The notes beneath the pieces were generated by a model that ran no database searches, was not told where the DNA came from, and saw nothing but the letters and a program-made list of their open reading frames with translations. Below, piece after piece: positions 11,401-22,326 of a stretch of DNA of 64,000 nt (position 1 is the first letter of the stretch; the number at the start of each line of letters is the position of its first letter). This DNA is from Patellaria atrata CBS 101060 (taxonomy: Eukaryota; Ascomycota; Dothideomycetes; Patellariales; Patellariaceae): NCBI GenBank assembly GCA_010093705.1, contig MU006090.1:1577817-1641816 (forward strand). Direction: 5' to 3'. A program made the position numbers and the translations under genes.

Positions 11401-12300
11401 GCGTCCAACAAACGCACACTTCCAGAAACTAGAAAGTGAACTTCCACAAAATCTCATATCGCACACGAATCTTCGAAATTTTCGAAGAAGATTCTAGATA
11501 ACTATATTAAAATCTCCCCGTGTGTATGGTTAAGCAAATGACCAAAAAAAAAAGAAAAATCTTGAGTTTTTATCTAAAAGACGTCGGGTAACGCGACTTT
11601 GTTCGCGCTTCCGCTCCTTCCTAGAACTAAGGCCAGATGAAAACTGCTTTCCACCAACCGGTCCAAAATTTTCACATCGCACAGGGACGGGAGTCCTCGA
11701 CATCTTTTCAGAACAAGTAGTTATGATAATCTAACCTATGCCAAGATTTTGCATATGGCCCGTACCTTACGTTCACGCGACTTCCCGTCATTTCGTTCAC
11801 GTCCAATACCTGATACCAAAAACTGCACTTCCACTACCTCCAAAAATTTCATATCGCACATGAACCTTCGAGATTTTTAAGGAGATTCTAAATAACTGTA
11901 TCAATCTCTCTCTTCCCTTGTTATTAAGGAGATGACCAAAAAAAAAACTCATGCGTTTAAGAACTTGTAGTAGTATGTCTAAGGTAGTTTCGATATCCAA
12001 TTTATGCCAAGATTACAGGTATGGCTCGTGCGTTAAGCTCACGTGACTTCCACCACTTCCCTTTTGTACAATTTGAGAAAACCTGAACTTTCCACCACCT
12101 ATCCAAAAAAGCTCGTATCGTACGGGAATCCAAGATTCTCGAAGGAGATTTCTGATAACAGTATTAATTTCGCCCTTTACGTATAGTTAACTAAATGACT
12201 AGAAAATCACGCGTTTTAAGGTACCTATTACCTTATACATGCCTCCTATCTTACCCTCGTTCGACCTAAACCAGCTCTTCTTGAAACTGTAGTAGATAAC

Positions 12301-12925
12301 TGTTACAACGGGAGTCTATACTTATCGAGACAGAACAGGATAAGTCTAGAAACGCGCCTGGCTTCTCACTTAACGTGGTCAACCACTAGGGTAGGTTAGG
12401 CAAAGTGATAGGATACGTATAACAAAGGCACTTCAAGTTGTCGGTACAACTTGCTGACTCCTCGACTTCAGGTAATGCTCACAATGAGACAAGACGTACT
12501 GTATGGAAACAGCGTGACAAGTGAAGTCAAGTTCAAAACCGTAACGTCCAAATCTATGGGTAAGATTGATGGTAAGAATAACTACGAAGAATCTAAATAC
12601 ATGAGGGAAAGACCGTCCTTAAATATTCCTATCCTCCATAGTCAATTTAGTGTGCCTACACTCTGGTCGTTCTGGTCGTTTGGTCGTTTGGTCGTTCTCT
12701 ACGACCAAAACGTCCACACGTCCAAACGTCCAAGTCACATGATCCCCTTTGGTCGTTCTGGTCGTTTGGTCGTTTGGTCGTTTCTCACGACCAAAACGTC
12801 CGCACGTCCAAACGTCCAAGTCACGTGACTCACTGTTACTCGTTTCACCCGCAGTTCTCCCGAGTGGTGTTCCTTCTTTCCCCTCACTCGTTGTCTGCAT
12901 GTTCTTACAACTTGTGGCCGTAACA
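12301..12925 (+). mobile_element. Solo LTR B (same family as LTR A), plus orientation
   Basis: A 625-bp element starting TGTTACAACGGGAG and ending GGCCGTAACA, flanked by a perfect 5-bp target duplication ATAAC (12296-12300 and 12926-12930). The first ~310 bp is about 90% similar to the minus-strand reading of LTR A. Its 3' half carries a dimeric minisatellite (12664-12830) that explains most of the 110-bp length difference. No internal region is present, so it is a solo LTR. It sits inside the tandem array and interrupts the spacing between copies 4 and 5, so it inserted after the array formed. Confidence 0.88.
12664..12830. repeat. Dimeric minisatellite inside LTR B
   Basis: Two ~85-bp units. 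Each begins with repeated ggtcgtt words (ggtcgttctggtcgtttggt) and ends with the near-complementary acgaccaaaacgtcc and cacgtccaaacgtcc words, then aagtcac(a/g)tga. Each unit can fold on itself because ggtcgt pairs with acgacc. The equivalent place in LTR A (about 1930-2045) has a related but different set of ggacgc/cgtcc words. Confidence 0.75.
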
Positions 12926-14015
12926 ATAACTTCACTTTTATTATCTCATCAAAATATCTTATCGCGAACCAATCCTCGACATTTTTCTCCAAGATTCTAA
13001 ATCACAATATCAATCCTCCTCTCACCCACTATGAAGCAAAAGTCCCAGATAAAATTCACGCGTTTAAGAATACCTTTTATACTTATATACGGAGTACCTA
13101 TTACCTTACCATCCAATCTTCGCCAAGATCTCACGCTCTTCCTTTATCACCCTCGTTCAGCTAATATCTTCAACCTAGCCCCAAAACTAAACTTCACTAT
13201 CTCATCGAAATTTCACATCGCACATCAATCCTCGAGATTTTCAAAGGAGATTCCAAATATTAGCATTAATTCCCTCTTTACTTATCGTTAAGCAAATAAC
13301 AAAAAAAAAACTCTCGTTTAAGTAAGAACACGCATGCGGAGATCCAACGCCTTCCCATCTCCCCCGCGTCCACCAGACACCTTTAACCTAACCCCAAAAC
13401 TGAACTTCATTATCCCATAGAAATTTCACATCGCACACCGATCTCTGAGATTTTTCGAAGAGATTCTAAATAATGGTATCAATCTTCCCCTCACCTACCA
13501 TCAACCAAACGACCAAAAAAAAAAAAATCACGCGTTAAAGAACATCTTACCATCCGATCTTCCCCGATCTCCTACGCCTTCCCATCTCAACTTCGTCCAC
13601 CTGATATCTCTAACCTAACCCTAAAATTGAACTTCACCACTACCTCTCTAAAATTTCATATAGCACATCAATGCTCGTGATTTTTGAAGGGAATTTCAGA
13701 AAATAGTGTCGAGGCCCCTATTTATGTGCGGCAAAGGAAATGACCCCAAAAAAATTCGCGCGTTTCGTAGAGGATTTGGGTGGTGATCTTCTGAGGGGGG
13801 ATATTTTGTCGAGTGGAGTTTTGGGGTCCTTGGTCGTGTACAGTATATAAGAAGATTTTCCAACTACTTTAGAAGAGATATCTTCAACCGTATAGATAAC
13901 GTTTCTCTTCTCCGTGACCTTATATCAGGGACAGAATCTTACCGTATGCTCCCTACCATATTCCAGCTTATCTCCCCATCTCTCCTCACAGTACGACTCC
14001 ATACACCTCATCCCC

Positions 14016-15941
14016 TCACGCCGCGCCCCCAGCCAAAAGCTTCTCCCCCTTAACGCTCCTCCACTCCATCAACAACGAAAACCCAAACGCAATCCCCCCA
14101 ACCGCAATCGGGCAGCACAAACGCCGCCCTCACAGCCTCCGTATACGCCTCCAGTACTCCCCGCAGCAACTCCCTCGTCACCACCTCCCTAATCCCCGTC
14201 ACGCCCGCCCTAACAACCATCTGAACATCCACCCCCGGCGCCCGCCTTGGCAGCTCCCCCGCAAGCGTATTCGCAAAAATGTTCTGCGCGACACTGATGG
14301 CGAGCGGACCGCCCAGGGAGTTGAAAAACATAGCGATGGCGTTGCCGTTCGGCATGTCCTTTTTAGACAGCACGACCTAGACGGCGAGGAAGGGGATATG
14401 GACGCAAGCGCCTGCGCCGGCGCCGGCGAGGACCTGGTAGCCGATCCAGTGGCCCGGCGGGGAGGCCACGGTGAGGGTGTGTAGGGTGCCGGAGCCGATG
14501 GTGAAGAGGGCGATGCCGAGGCACATCCAGGGGACGTAGATTCCGAAGGCGGTTATGAGGGCGCCGATGAGGAGGGAGGAGAGGGTCGTGCTGACTAGGT
14601 AGGCAATGCAGCGGATGCCGCTTTCTTCGGCGGTGTTGCTTTTTACGGCTTGGAAGTAGAAGGGGAGGTAGAATATGTGGCTGTGGGAGGTTAGTGGGTG
14701 GGAGGTGTGAGGGTTGTGTTGATGGTTTGGGTTTTTGTGGGTGTGGGCGTTGGAGGATGTTGTGGTGTCATAGCTGGTGATTGACTTAAGATGATCTTCG
14801 TACGAGAAAAGTATAGTAGACAGACCAATAGGGGTAGTTTTACTAAAGGATAGAGAGGATATCAAAAGGACGTCTACGAAATATGACTTACGTATATAAT
14901 CCCATGGAAATGAATGCAGAGAACCAAGCACAAGCGAACACAGTCCTTTGACGCAGGAAAACCCGAGGAGGTAGTGTACCACGGTCTCCAAGAACGTGTT
15001 GTACAGCAGCGAACGCAATAACCAAAAGACCAATTCCAATTAATGTCCCATATACTCTCGAATCTTTCCAAGGATACGTCGTTAAGGGCTAATAATAGAC
15101 AGACAATCGCACAGATTAGTAACGGAGCCCCAAGTAGACCAATCTCTCTAATCTTATCCCTTACTGTCATATGGCTATAATCTCTCTCCGGATTTCTAAA
15201 GTAGAAGAACACAGTTGCAAGTGTAACACCACCGAAAGGTAGATTAATCCAGAAACACTAACGCCCTGTAGCTCGGTCGGTGAGAGCACCTCCTAAGATA
15301 GGACCAACGATGGAAGAGATACTGAACATGCTCGATAAAGCAGCAATGTATATAGGTCTTTTCCGAAGCGCCACGGAATATCCGATCATATTCATGCCTC
15401 CTAAATGGAGTCCCGCAGCGCCAGCTCCTGCAACAGCACGTCAAACTATGAGCATGTTAGTGTTCACCGCTGCAGCGCAAAGCACAGATCCAACTTAGAA
15501 AAAGAATAGAGCAACCATGAAGGTCTATTTCACGCTGAAGTAGGCGTAGATTTTGCCAAATGATGGCTGGAGAGTGGTGGTTGTAAGTAGATATTCAGAG
15601 CCATACCAGCCAACATCTCCTAGACTGTTGAATACGGTTGTGATCCTTGGAATAGCGGTTGCTATGATAGTATTATCCAGGGCGATGACGAAAGTAGTCA
15701 TACAGAGGCCGAATGTTAGGGCCCAAAGTGGGAGACCTGAAAGATATATACTCTCATCTTCCACCTCCTCTTGTCCCTCTCCCTGGGTCTGGTCTGTCTC
15801 GTTATGAGTGGTATCTTCTTTGTGCTCTATATTTACCCCGGTCTTATCACCACTGCTATCATGGCCAACATTCACGGCATTGCCGCTATGGACTGATCCG
15901 CTGTTATCATGGACAGGCACCCCAATCTCTGTTTCGACCAC
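14016..15941 (-). pseudogene. Decayed MFS exporter (DHA2, 14-TM drug-efflux type)
   Basis: Host transporter gene, no longer translatable. The N-terminal part reads [10 protein letters not shown], then the first membrane segment with the DHA2 signature [15 protein letters not shown]. Further conserved pieces include [66 protein letters not shown] and a normal C-terminal tail ending KGEKLLAGGAA at 14016. Along the way there are five nonsense codons (near 15525, 15496, 15447, 15258 and 14377). There are also two frameshifts: a small deletion where the WGG of LNWGG is expected (near 15088), and a one-base gain near 14112. At least the W codon and Q codon losses fit C-to-T/G-to-A changes, as in RIP. 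The single intron after GLYT still has good splice sites. It was presumably a toxin/drug or metabolite exporter. Confidence 0.88.
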
Positions 15942-16816
15942 ATCTGAACGGCCTGGGTGTCCAGGAATATCAACGGTGGCATGATCGTTCTTCTCGTCAC
16001 TGGATCCGAGCTTAGTATGTCGGCGCCCATGTCTTTCAGAACGCGGAACAGACGGGAACGGTTAAGCCCGTCTCATGCGCCGACCCGTCTGGTTGGGAGC
16101 TTGTTTGAAACAGTAGCCGTATCCAACGGCTTATGCCATCGAGCCCTAGAAGAAAATACCCGATAAGTGTGGGGAAGCACCGTTGTGGATGATAATCCCG
16201 TTTTCGCAATACTGTAGGGCAGAGGGTAAGAAAGTAGGAAGACATCGCCATAGTTGCGGCAAACTTGAGTTTAAATTATATGCTTCCCGCATCTCTAAGA
16301 GATGGGGTGATACAACGTAGCTCGCTAAGAAGAGTACTAGAACAGTATCCTGGGGAAGGATGAGAACTGTCTCCAGCTGGGTGTATTACCGTCCAATAAT
16401 AGAGCTGGCAAGGTCGCATAACACCCAGTCACTCCGGCGAAAGTACGGAGTACAACCAGGTACTTGTACATCAGGTATATTGCCTTGAAGGAAATTCTTG
16501 TTAGTAGCCTATGGATTCCATGGGTCCAACACTGCAATAATATATGCTGAGAAATTAGTACTGTACCGTACTACACACTTGTCAGCACAAACTTTCTTAT
16601 AAAGCAACAACCGTCCACCATCATATTCGCCAAGGGTCTAAAATGGGTAAAATGACGAGATAAAGATATATTCGCTGTCTTCGTATAGCTGTAAAATCTA
16701 GAGTTCGCGGATTCATAAACACCTCAATCTATAAAATGTGATGTGTCGCATTGCAGGGACCACCACTCTTGCCACGTGAAATGGCCCATTCCCGGGCCGT
16801 AAGCCTCATATCATCT
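15942..16816. other. Intergenic
   Basis: Upstream of the decayed exporter. Small open frames show no recognisable protein. Presumed former promoter of the exporter. Confidence 0.5.
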
Positions 16817-16999
16817 CTAGGATGTACCAGATCCACCTTTACAACTTGGACATGGCTGATCGAGCTTCACTGTCGACCATATCTCCCCACCAACGGCTGG
16901 CGTACATCTTCGCTGAATGAGTGCTGCTGACGTGCAGAAGTCGGCAAATATGGCAATCGTGTGCCCGCACTTGTATGAATGGGCGTAGTAACGACACAT
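16817..16999 (-). CDS. Small Cys/His-rich protein of unknown function
   Basis: A 60-residue frame starting MCRYYAHSYKCGHTIAIFAD. It has the spaced pattern C-x7-Y/K-C-x-H ... C ... C ... W ... PCPSC, with a C-terminal CPSCKGG knuckle. Many fungal genomes carry short proteins starting MC-x-Y...C-x-H and ending with a PCxxC pair, so I read it as a member of that uncharacterised zinc-knuckle-like group (recall, not searched). The start at 16999 is preferred over the longer frame to 17107 because the first 36 residues of the latter lack the pattern. No signal peptide is seen. It is isolated in a gene-poor stretch and expression is unknown. Confidence 0.5.
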   Translation of the reverse strand: MCRYYAHSYKCGHTIAIFADFCTSAALIQRRCTPAVGGEIWSTVKLDQPCPSCKGGSGTS

Positions 17000-19900
17000 A
17001 TTCGGAATCGCCGAGCTTGCCACAGAAGAGTTTTGGATCGTTGCGGGAGAAAGGCCCAGGTGAAACAGTGAGGCCAAGAGCGATGGGAAGATCTCCTTTC
17101 GCCACAATAGAGTGGACCGAGTGGTTAATGGTGAAAGAGAATGAAGCTGTGCTTAATCAGTTGCTAGTTCCCTATACTGAGTTCAAGGTACCAACGTTCT
17201 GGATACAAACGCCACGAGGAAGAATACTGACGAGACCGCACGCTATAAGACAATAAATAGCTGAAAATAAAACAGTAGTGGGAAATGCTGAACGCTTGAT
17301 GATCGAGAATCTAGGAGCCTAGCTGACGACAACGGAGCTGGTGATGCTTCACGCTTCTTATAGTGCAATCCCTAGAGCAGCATCTAGTAAACTGGTATTG
17401 ATCCCACTGAAGGGTCAAGTCTATGATGATTGTTACCTTGCTTCTGACATGGATTTTGGGCTGATTGCTATTGCCTTGTAGGATGAGCTGAGCCTACCCC
17501 CAACAATCGTTGTGTACGCAATGCGTGATATGCTATAGGATAGTTATGCATAGGTACTGTTGACTCCTGACGTGAGAAAGACCAAAATAGCATTCGGGCC
17601 GTGTCAAAATCGTATGGCCGGTTGACCGGTAAGGACTACAACAACCCAACGGCCTGTTGCATCCATAGGATGCGGTGAAGGCTACAGATGGGTGCAGAGA
17701 AGGAAAAACTAAAAGATCGATGCAATGCTTCGGATAAAATAGAGTCGGAGGCAAGATCGAAAACCGGAAATCCTGCGATGATTGTTAGCCGCAGAGATAC
17801 ACAAACAATAGTAAGTTTGCATCGTAGTGGAGCAGAAGCTAGGGGAGCAGCCCACAATAGTTTACGGGTCCATATCAAATTCGATATGAGGTTGAAAATG
17901 AGTCATGGCGACTCTGAATGAAAAGACTGAAAGCGAAATATTTCGAAACCCTACCAGCCCTATATGTTGAGTCCAACATGGATGGGGTATGTGTGGCACA
18001 ACGTCGTTGGTTGGATTGCATCGTGAGAAAATGCGAAAGTTCTTAGGAGAAATACTTTATGCTTTGTACGAGGCAGGACAAAATGGTTGGAAAATAGAAA
18101 CCAACGATGGAGAAACGGACAGATCTGGTACCTTCGGTTGTTGTTGACATTTGAGACAGAAGAATTGATCATACGTCAGTCAGGTGACTTCAGGTTGGAC
18201 CGAAAGAGAGTGAAGGCTTCAATAGGAAGTAGCACCATGAATACAAGGAAAGGAAAGAGCAACTGTGATGTTAAGTTGGGTATTTTGATGGAGTTACAAA
18301 CCCGACTCCACACTTCCGAAATCCTCAACATACCCAACTTTTTCTCTTGAACTTCTGCAAGCGTGTCGTCGGTTTTTGTCTCTATCTTTCCTCCGCTTCA
18401 TCTCAGACCTACGCGTGTTTTCAACGGCCTGTAAACGGATCCCTCCGAGTTCCATGGGTAACCATTGAGATTAGGATGACGGATCTTGGGTAGCAATGTT
18501 CTGCGCTGGCGGGAATGGCAAGCTTTTAACAACCTCAACTTCAACATTTGCTTACGTCAATTTTTGGTATTATAGGTTTCTGTTGCAAAGTGCAAAGTAC
18601 CAAACTCCTCAAAAGGAGATTTTCGTTTCTAACTCATGTTGAAAGAAAACACCAGCGAATCAGGGAAAAGGCTACACCGCTGTTCAACCTCGCATATAGC
18701 GTGTCTCCATCGTTTCTCTGGTGCAAATGTGCAACCACCAATTTACTGACTGTGCGGTTCGCTAACGTGCTTTACGCATGATGCACTGGGAATCATTCTT
18801 CTACCAGGATCCCTTTGTCGGTACGGTTCATTATGAGGCTATTAAATCGTTTATCCCGAAAGACGATGAAAAGGAGACATTAATTTTCAATTGTTTGCCC
18901 GTTTTCTGGTCGTACAGCGCCCGCTGGGAAGGCCTCAGGCACTTTGGGCAGTACAGACAACACCAGCGTGCTTACAATCCACGACCTTGTACACATCCCT
19001 GATTGTGCCTGAGCATGGGACTATCCTCGATGAGACGATGACGGAGAGTATCTCAGAGTTCGCTTCAGTTGCAGTTCATAAAAGCTGTTGGTGTGATGAT
19101 TGATGATGGAGCATGCAATTGAGCTATCCTGCTAACGTATCGACTACTGGCTACTGGATGTTTCTCCAGAGTCCAGCCACGACTGCCAGCTGGCAATGAC
19201 GCCTCTTTCCCACATACGTTCTGGCCTCTGCGAACATGCGGCGAACTTTATCAAAGACGGAAGTGCATAGGATGGGCCTGGTCTCGTTTTATCCTAGCGG
19301 ATGTCCATGGTCTGCCACGTCGACAGCTCAACATGCATGGAGACATGGACTTTGGACGCAGGACCAGAGGGTAGTCCCGCACACTCTTCCACCCCCAAAA
19401 TGGCGGGAAAGCCGGCAGATTGAGTGCTGCAGCATTGATAATTGTGCGACTGCTCGCTCAATTGCTCATTTCTCTGAGAGAATTCTGTGTTCTCCTGTGT
19501 TTCTTCACCTGTCACACAAAAAGCAACCTTTGTTGTTCTGCGAATTTTTGCTCCGTTCTCACTCGAATTTGCAGTGCGGGCGGATTCGCGAAAAGAAAAA
19601 AAGTAACAGTTCCTACACACCAGAAACAACGCATCAAAGCCAACGCAACACCCAGTCGCGCGGAACCAGCCTCATTACCGCCGAGACAAGCTTCAACGGT
19701 CTAACTATAATAAAAGTCGATTCAGACGCGGGTGCATTGACACTGGAGCTCACCGCCTGCGGAGTGCGGACGTCACAGATTGTTTAAAATAATCGAGGCT
19801 CGCTGTCGTGTCTGTTCGCGCGACCTCATCTCGGGTTCAGGCTCATCGGTGCCAGCGATCGCAATGCGTTGTCTTGCGGCCTCGATATTTGACTGTCCAG

Positions 19901-20751
19901 CCTTCTTACGATTTACGCCTTATGAGTGACGTCTGTTGGCTTTTAAAAGTGTAAAAATTTCCGACTTGTCCTGGAGTTGATTTTCTCGTTCTATTGGCCC
20001 ATCTATAGTATCAACTTTGCCTTATTTAGACGAATGGGAGGTAGTTTGTGAAATCACCAAGGTTACCCGTCTTGACTTGGCCATTTTCGAGGTATTTGGA
20101 CTTGACAACACTGCCATGAATGATTTCATCCACGGTGTACACGTTATGCGGTATACTAATGTTTCCATTAGATTGCTCATATTCAAAAGGAGTTGGCATT
20201 GTGTTTATAGCAATTTACGGACTGTACCATATACAACCCCCTTCGAAACCCTTCGACCTATTGTACCATATTACCCTCAACTCCCGGTGGGCTATTTGCA
20301 AGCACGCTGTACTGTTATAATCGTAATATCGTTGAGGGCCGGTTTGGAAAACGATATCATCTGAAATTCCATCAGATACGTCGAAGCCACCTTGGTCTCT
20401 CTATTGGCGCATCCACCACCAATCGATTTCCTAACCGCGCACGGGTATACGGGACCATTCAAGGCTGTTGACGAGATTCATCCTCGTATAACATTCCAAC
20501 TTCCTTCACGAGTTACCACGGAATCTGTACCAGTAGTGAACTACACCAGCTTGTGTCGCTCACCCCTCCGACAGACTCAGAGCTGGCCTAACAAAAAGGT
20601 ACTCCGGATGGTGAGTTATCCCGTCTCCTTCTCAAGTATAGAATTTTCTCCCCTTAGTCTTAGAGATATGTTTGGAACTCATTACCGCATGATTTATTTC
20701 CTGGTACTATCCTTGAATACCCTATTGACTTTTCAATTAGATAGACATAGA
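17000..20751. other. Gene-poor stretch of 3.7 kb
   Basis: No frame here shows a recognisable domain. The longest (19236-19787 on +, 183 codons, and 20017-20364 on +) are of odd composition and match no family I know. The last part should contain the promoter and leader of the 14-3-3-like gene. The ORF of that gene stays open upstream to 20392, but those ~120 residues look non-coding. Confidence 0.45.
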
Positions 20752-22326
20752 ATGGCATCGTCAGATGTCGATCAAAAGTTTTTAGGAAAATGGGCGAAAC
20801 TCACAGCGGATTCAAACGCTCTGCTCTCGAGCTCCTTATATCAGCTCCTGGGACTTTCGGTCCGCTTAGCTCGGAAGGTCGTCAAGGCTCGTAGACACCG
20901 CAAGCTAGACACCTCTCGAGATACAAAGTCGATGTCACTATACCATCACATCATATGGCTTTCACGGGAGGGTCTTTCCATTGTCGAGATCTTCGTCCTG
21001 CCATATACTCAAGAGGGACAGCATGGGCCTGAATGTCAAGTTCTGGCAGCAAAGCTTCGAGCTTCCTTTTTCCATATCTTCTGTTTGTTCCACAATAAAC
21101 CACCAGTGAGCCAACTCAGTCTTGCTGGAGGAATCTCTTCTCCCATCCCTAGTGTCCCGCCAATTCCTCAGAGCCAACAGCAACAACAATCGAGCCCTCG
21201 CGGGAACAATGGGCAGTCTCGTAAAGCTGCAAACTCCGCGTCAAACTCTCCAAACACTGGTCGAACTCGTCCTGGTGCAACTCTCCGCGATCCGATTAAC
21301 TCCATAACCTCAGAGACGTCATTTCTCACCAACCCCTTCGCCTCAGGGGGTCCAGTGCTAACACCACCTCCGCCACCTGGACTTCCCATGCCAGTGTCCA
21401 CCCCACATGCGTCCGCATTCCTGCTTCCACCTCTCAATTTCATTCCCCCAACGACTGCTCACTTCAATACTGTCAGTACTCTTGCTCAAACACTACTTCC
21501 AGGATCACATCCTCTACGCTTGTCAGTCGCGCTCGAGCACTGCGCCTTTCTATGGGACTGTTTGCATGAACGGGAAAGCAGCCGCAAGACGGCTCGTGCG
21601 GCTATCAGAGATGTGTATCGCTCGCAGGAAGGAATGGATGACCGCGAATTTGAGGAGGCCGCGGAGCTAGTGGCTGTGCTAGGCAAGATGATGAAGAGGA
21701 AAAGTTGGGAAGGGACTCCCAAGGTCGGGGGTACAGTCGTGAGCTCACCTGTTAAGGAGACTGGAGGTGGGAACGGACACGCGAATGGGAATGGAAACGG
21801 CGCTGCTGTACAACCGTCGGCGCCAAGCCACACGCGATCGAGCTCTAGGTATTCGAGAGATGTTTATGGCAATCCCATTGAACAATCTCGAATTCCTGAG
21901 GGCAGTCCAACGGGCGGAAGAGAAAGACGACGAAACAGCAGAGGCGAGGAACCACAGCGCCGCGTTCGGGCTCAACCCACTCAACCTCAACCTAGTGAAA
22001 TGAGTTCCAGAAGTGCAAGAGGCGGAACGAGCAGACATGGTGGTAGTAGTGCGGAGACCACACCACGCGCAGCACCAAGTAGACAAGGAAGTAGCAGTGA
22101 AATTACTCCCCGGGCAGGTGTTACCGCGAACCGCTTTAGCGGTGTGAGTGTTGGGAGCTCAACACCACGAGCTCCTCAACAGGGTTCCGCACCGGTGACC
22201 CCACGATCTACGCAACAGCACGGGCGCTCCTCAGGAACACCGCAATCAAGTAGCCGGCAACAACAACGGGAGAGGACGCCGACGACGCCGACGAGCCCAC
22301 GCCGAACCCGGGGAGGGAGGGGTTGA
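20752..22326 (+). CDS. Divergent 14-3-3-like protein with long disordered tail
   Basis: A 524-residue frame from MASSDVDQKF. The first part (about residues 10-120) resembles 14-3-3 helices 3-6: SSLYQLLGLSVRLARKVV, then a basic KARRHRK run, then LSREGLSIVEIFVLPYTQEGQ and AAKLRASFFHIFCLFHN. After a Pro/Ser/Gln-rich insert (about 125-250) comes LPGSHPLRLSVALEHCAFLW, closely parallel to the 14-3-3 HPIRLGLALNFSVFYYEI segment, and then TARAAIRDVY. The rest (from about 310) is disordered, Ser/Arg/Gln-rich with many SSxxTPR words. A long insert within the fold and the tail are unusual for 14-3-3 proteins. The role is probably phosphopeptide binding or a degenerate scaffold. The family call is from residue patterns only; an upstream exon may exist. 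Confidence 0.68.
   Translation: MASSDVDQKFLGKWAKLTADSNALLSSSLYQLLGLSVRLARKVVKARRHRKLDTSRDTKSMSLYHHIIWLSREGLSIVEIFVLPYTQEGQHGPECQVLAAKLRASFFHIFCLFHNKPPVSQLSLAGGISSPIPSVPPIPQSQQQQQSSPRGNNGQSRKAANSASNSPNTGRTRPGATLRDPINSITSETSFLTNPFASGGPVLTPPPPPGLPMPVSTPHASAFLLPPLNFIPPTTAHFNTVSTLAQTLLPGSHPLRLSVALEHCAFLWDCLHERESSRKTARAAIRDVYRSQEGMDDREFEEAAELVAVLGKMMKRKSWEGTPKVGGTVVSSPVKETGGGNGHANGNGNGAAVQPSAPSHTRSSSRYSRDVYGNPIEQSRIPEGSPTGGRERRRNSRGEEPQRRVRAQPTQPQPSEMSSRSARGGTSRHGGSSAETTPRAAPSRQGSSSEITPRAGVTANRFSGVSVGSSTPRAPQQGSAPVTPRSTQQHGRSSGTPQSSSRQQQRERTPTTPTSPRRTRGGRG

Larger units (their letters stand above)
11410..13770. repeat. Degenerate tandem array, about eight ~220-bp units
   Basis: A recurring block reads roughly: cttcac/ccac, then aaatttcatatcgcacat, a cctcgagattttt segment, gaaggagattctaaat, a tatcaat pyrimidine stretch, and an A-tract (accaaaaaaaa) ending cacgcgtttaag. 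The marker catatcgcac lies near 11455, 11673, 11850, 12114, 12957, 13214, 13427 and 13658. Spacings are about 218, 177, 264, (843, or about 213 without the inserted LTR and its 5-bp repeat), 257, 213 and 231. The units are diverged (far from identical), all in the same orientation, with no reading frame conserved. Copy 2 is the weakest. The function is unknown. Confidence 0.8.

Noticed and set aside
11410-13770. CRISPR-like array
   Set aside because: Units are diverged ~220-bp repeats without short exact repeats and unique spacers, and the genome is eukaryotic.
19236-20364. 183- and 115-codon plus-strand frames as genes
   Set aside because: Odd composition, no domain, no splice-consistent extension; kept as gene-poor sequence.
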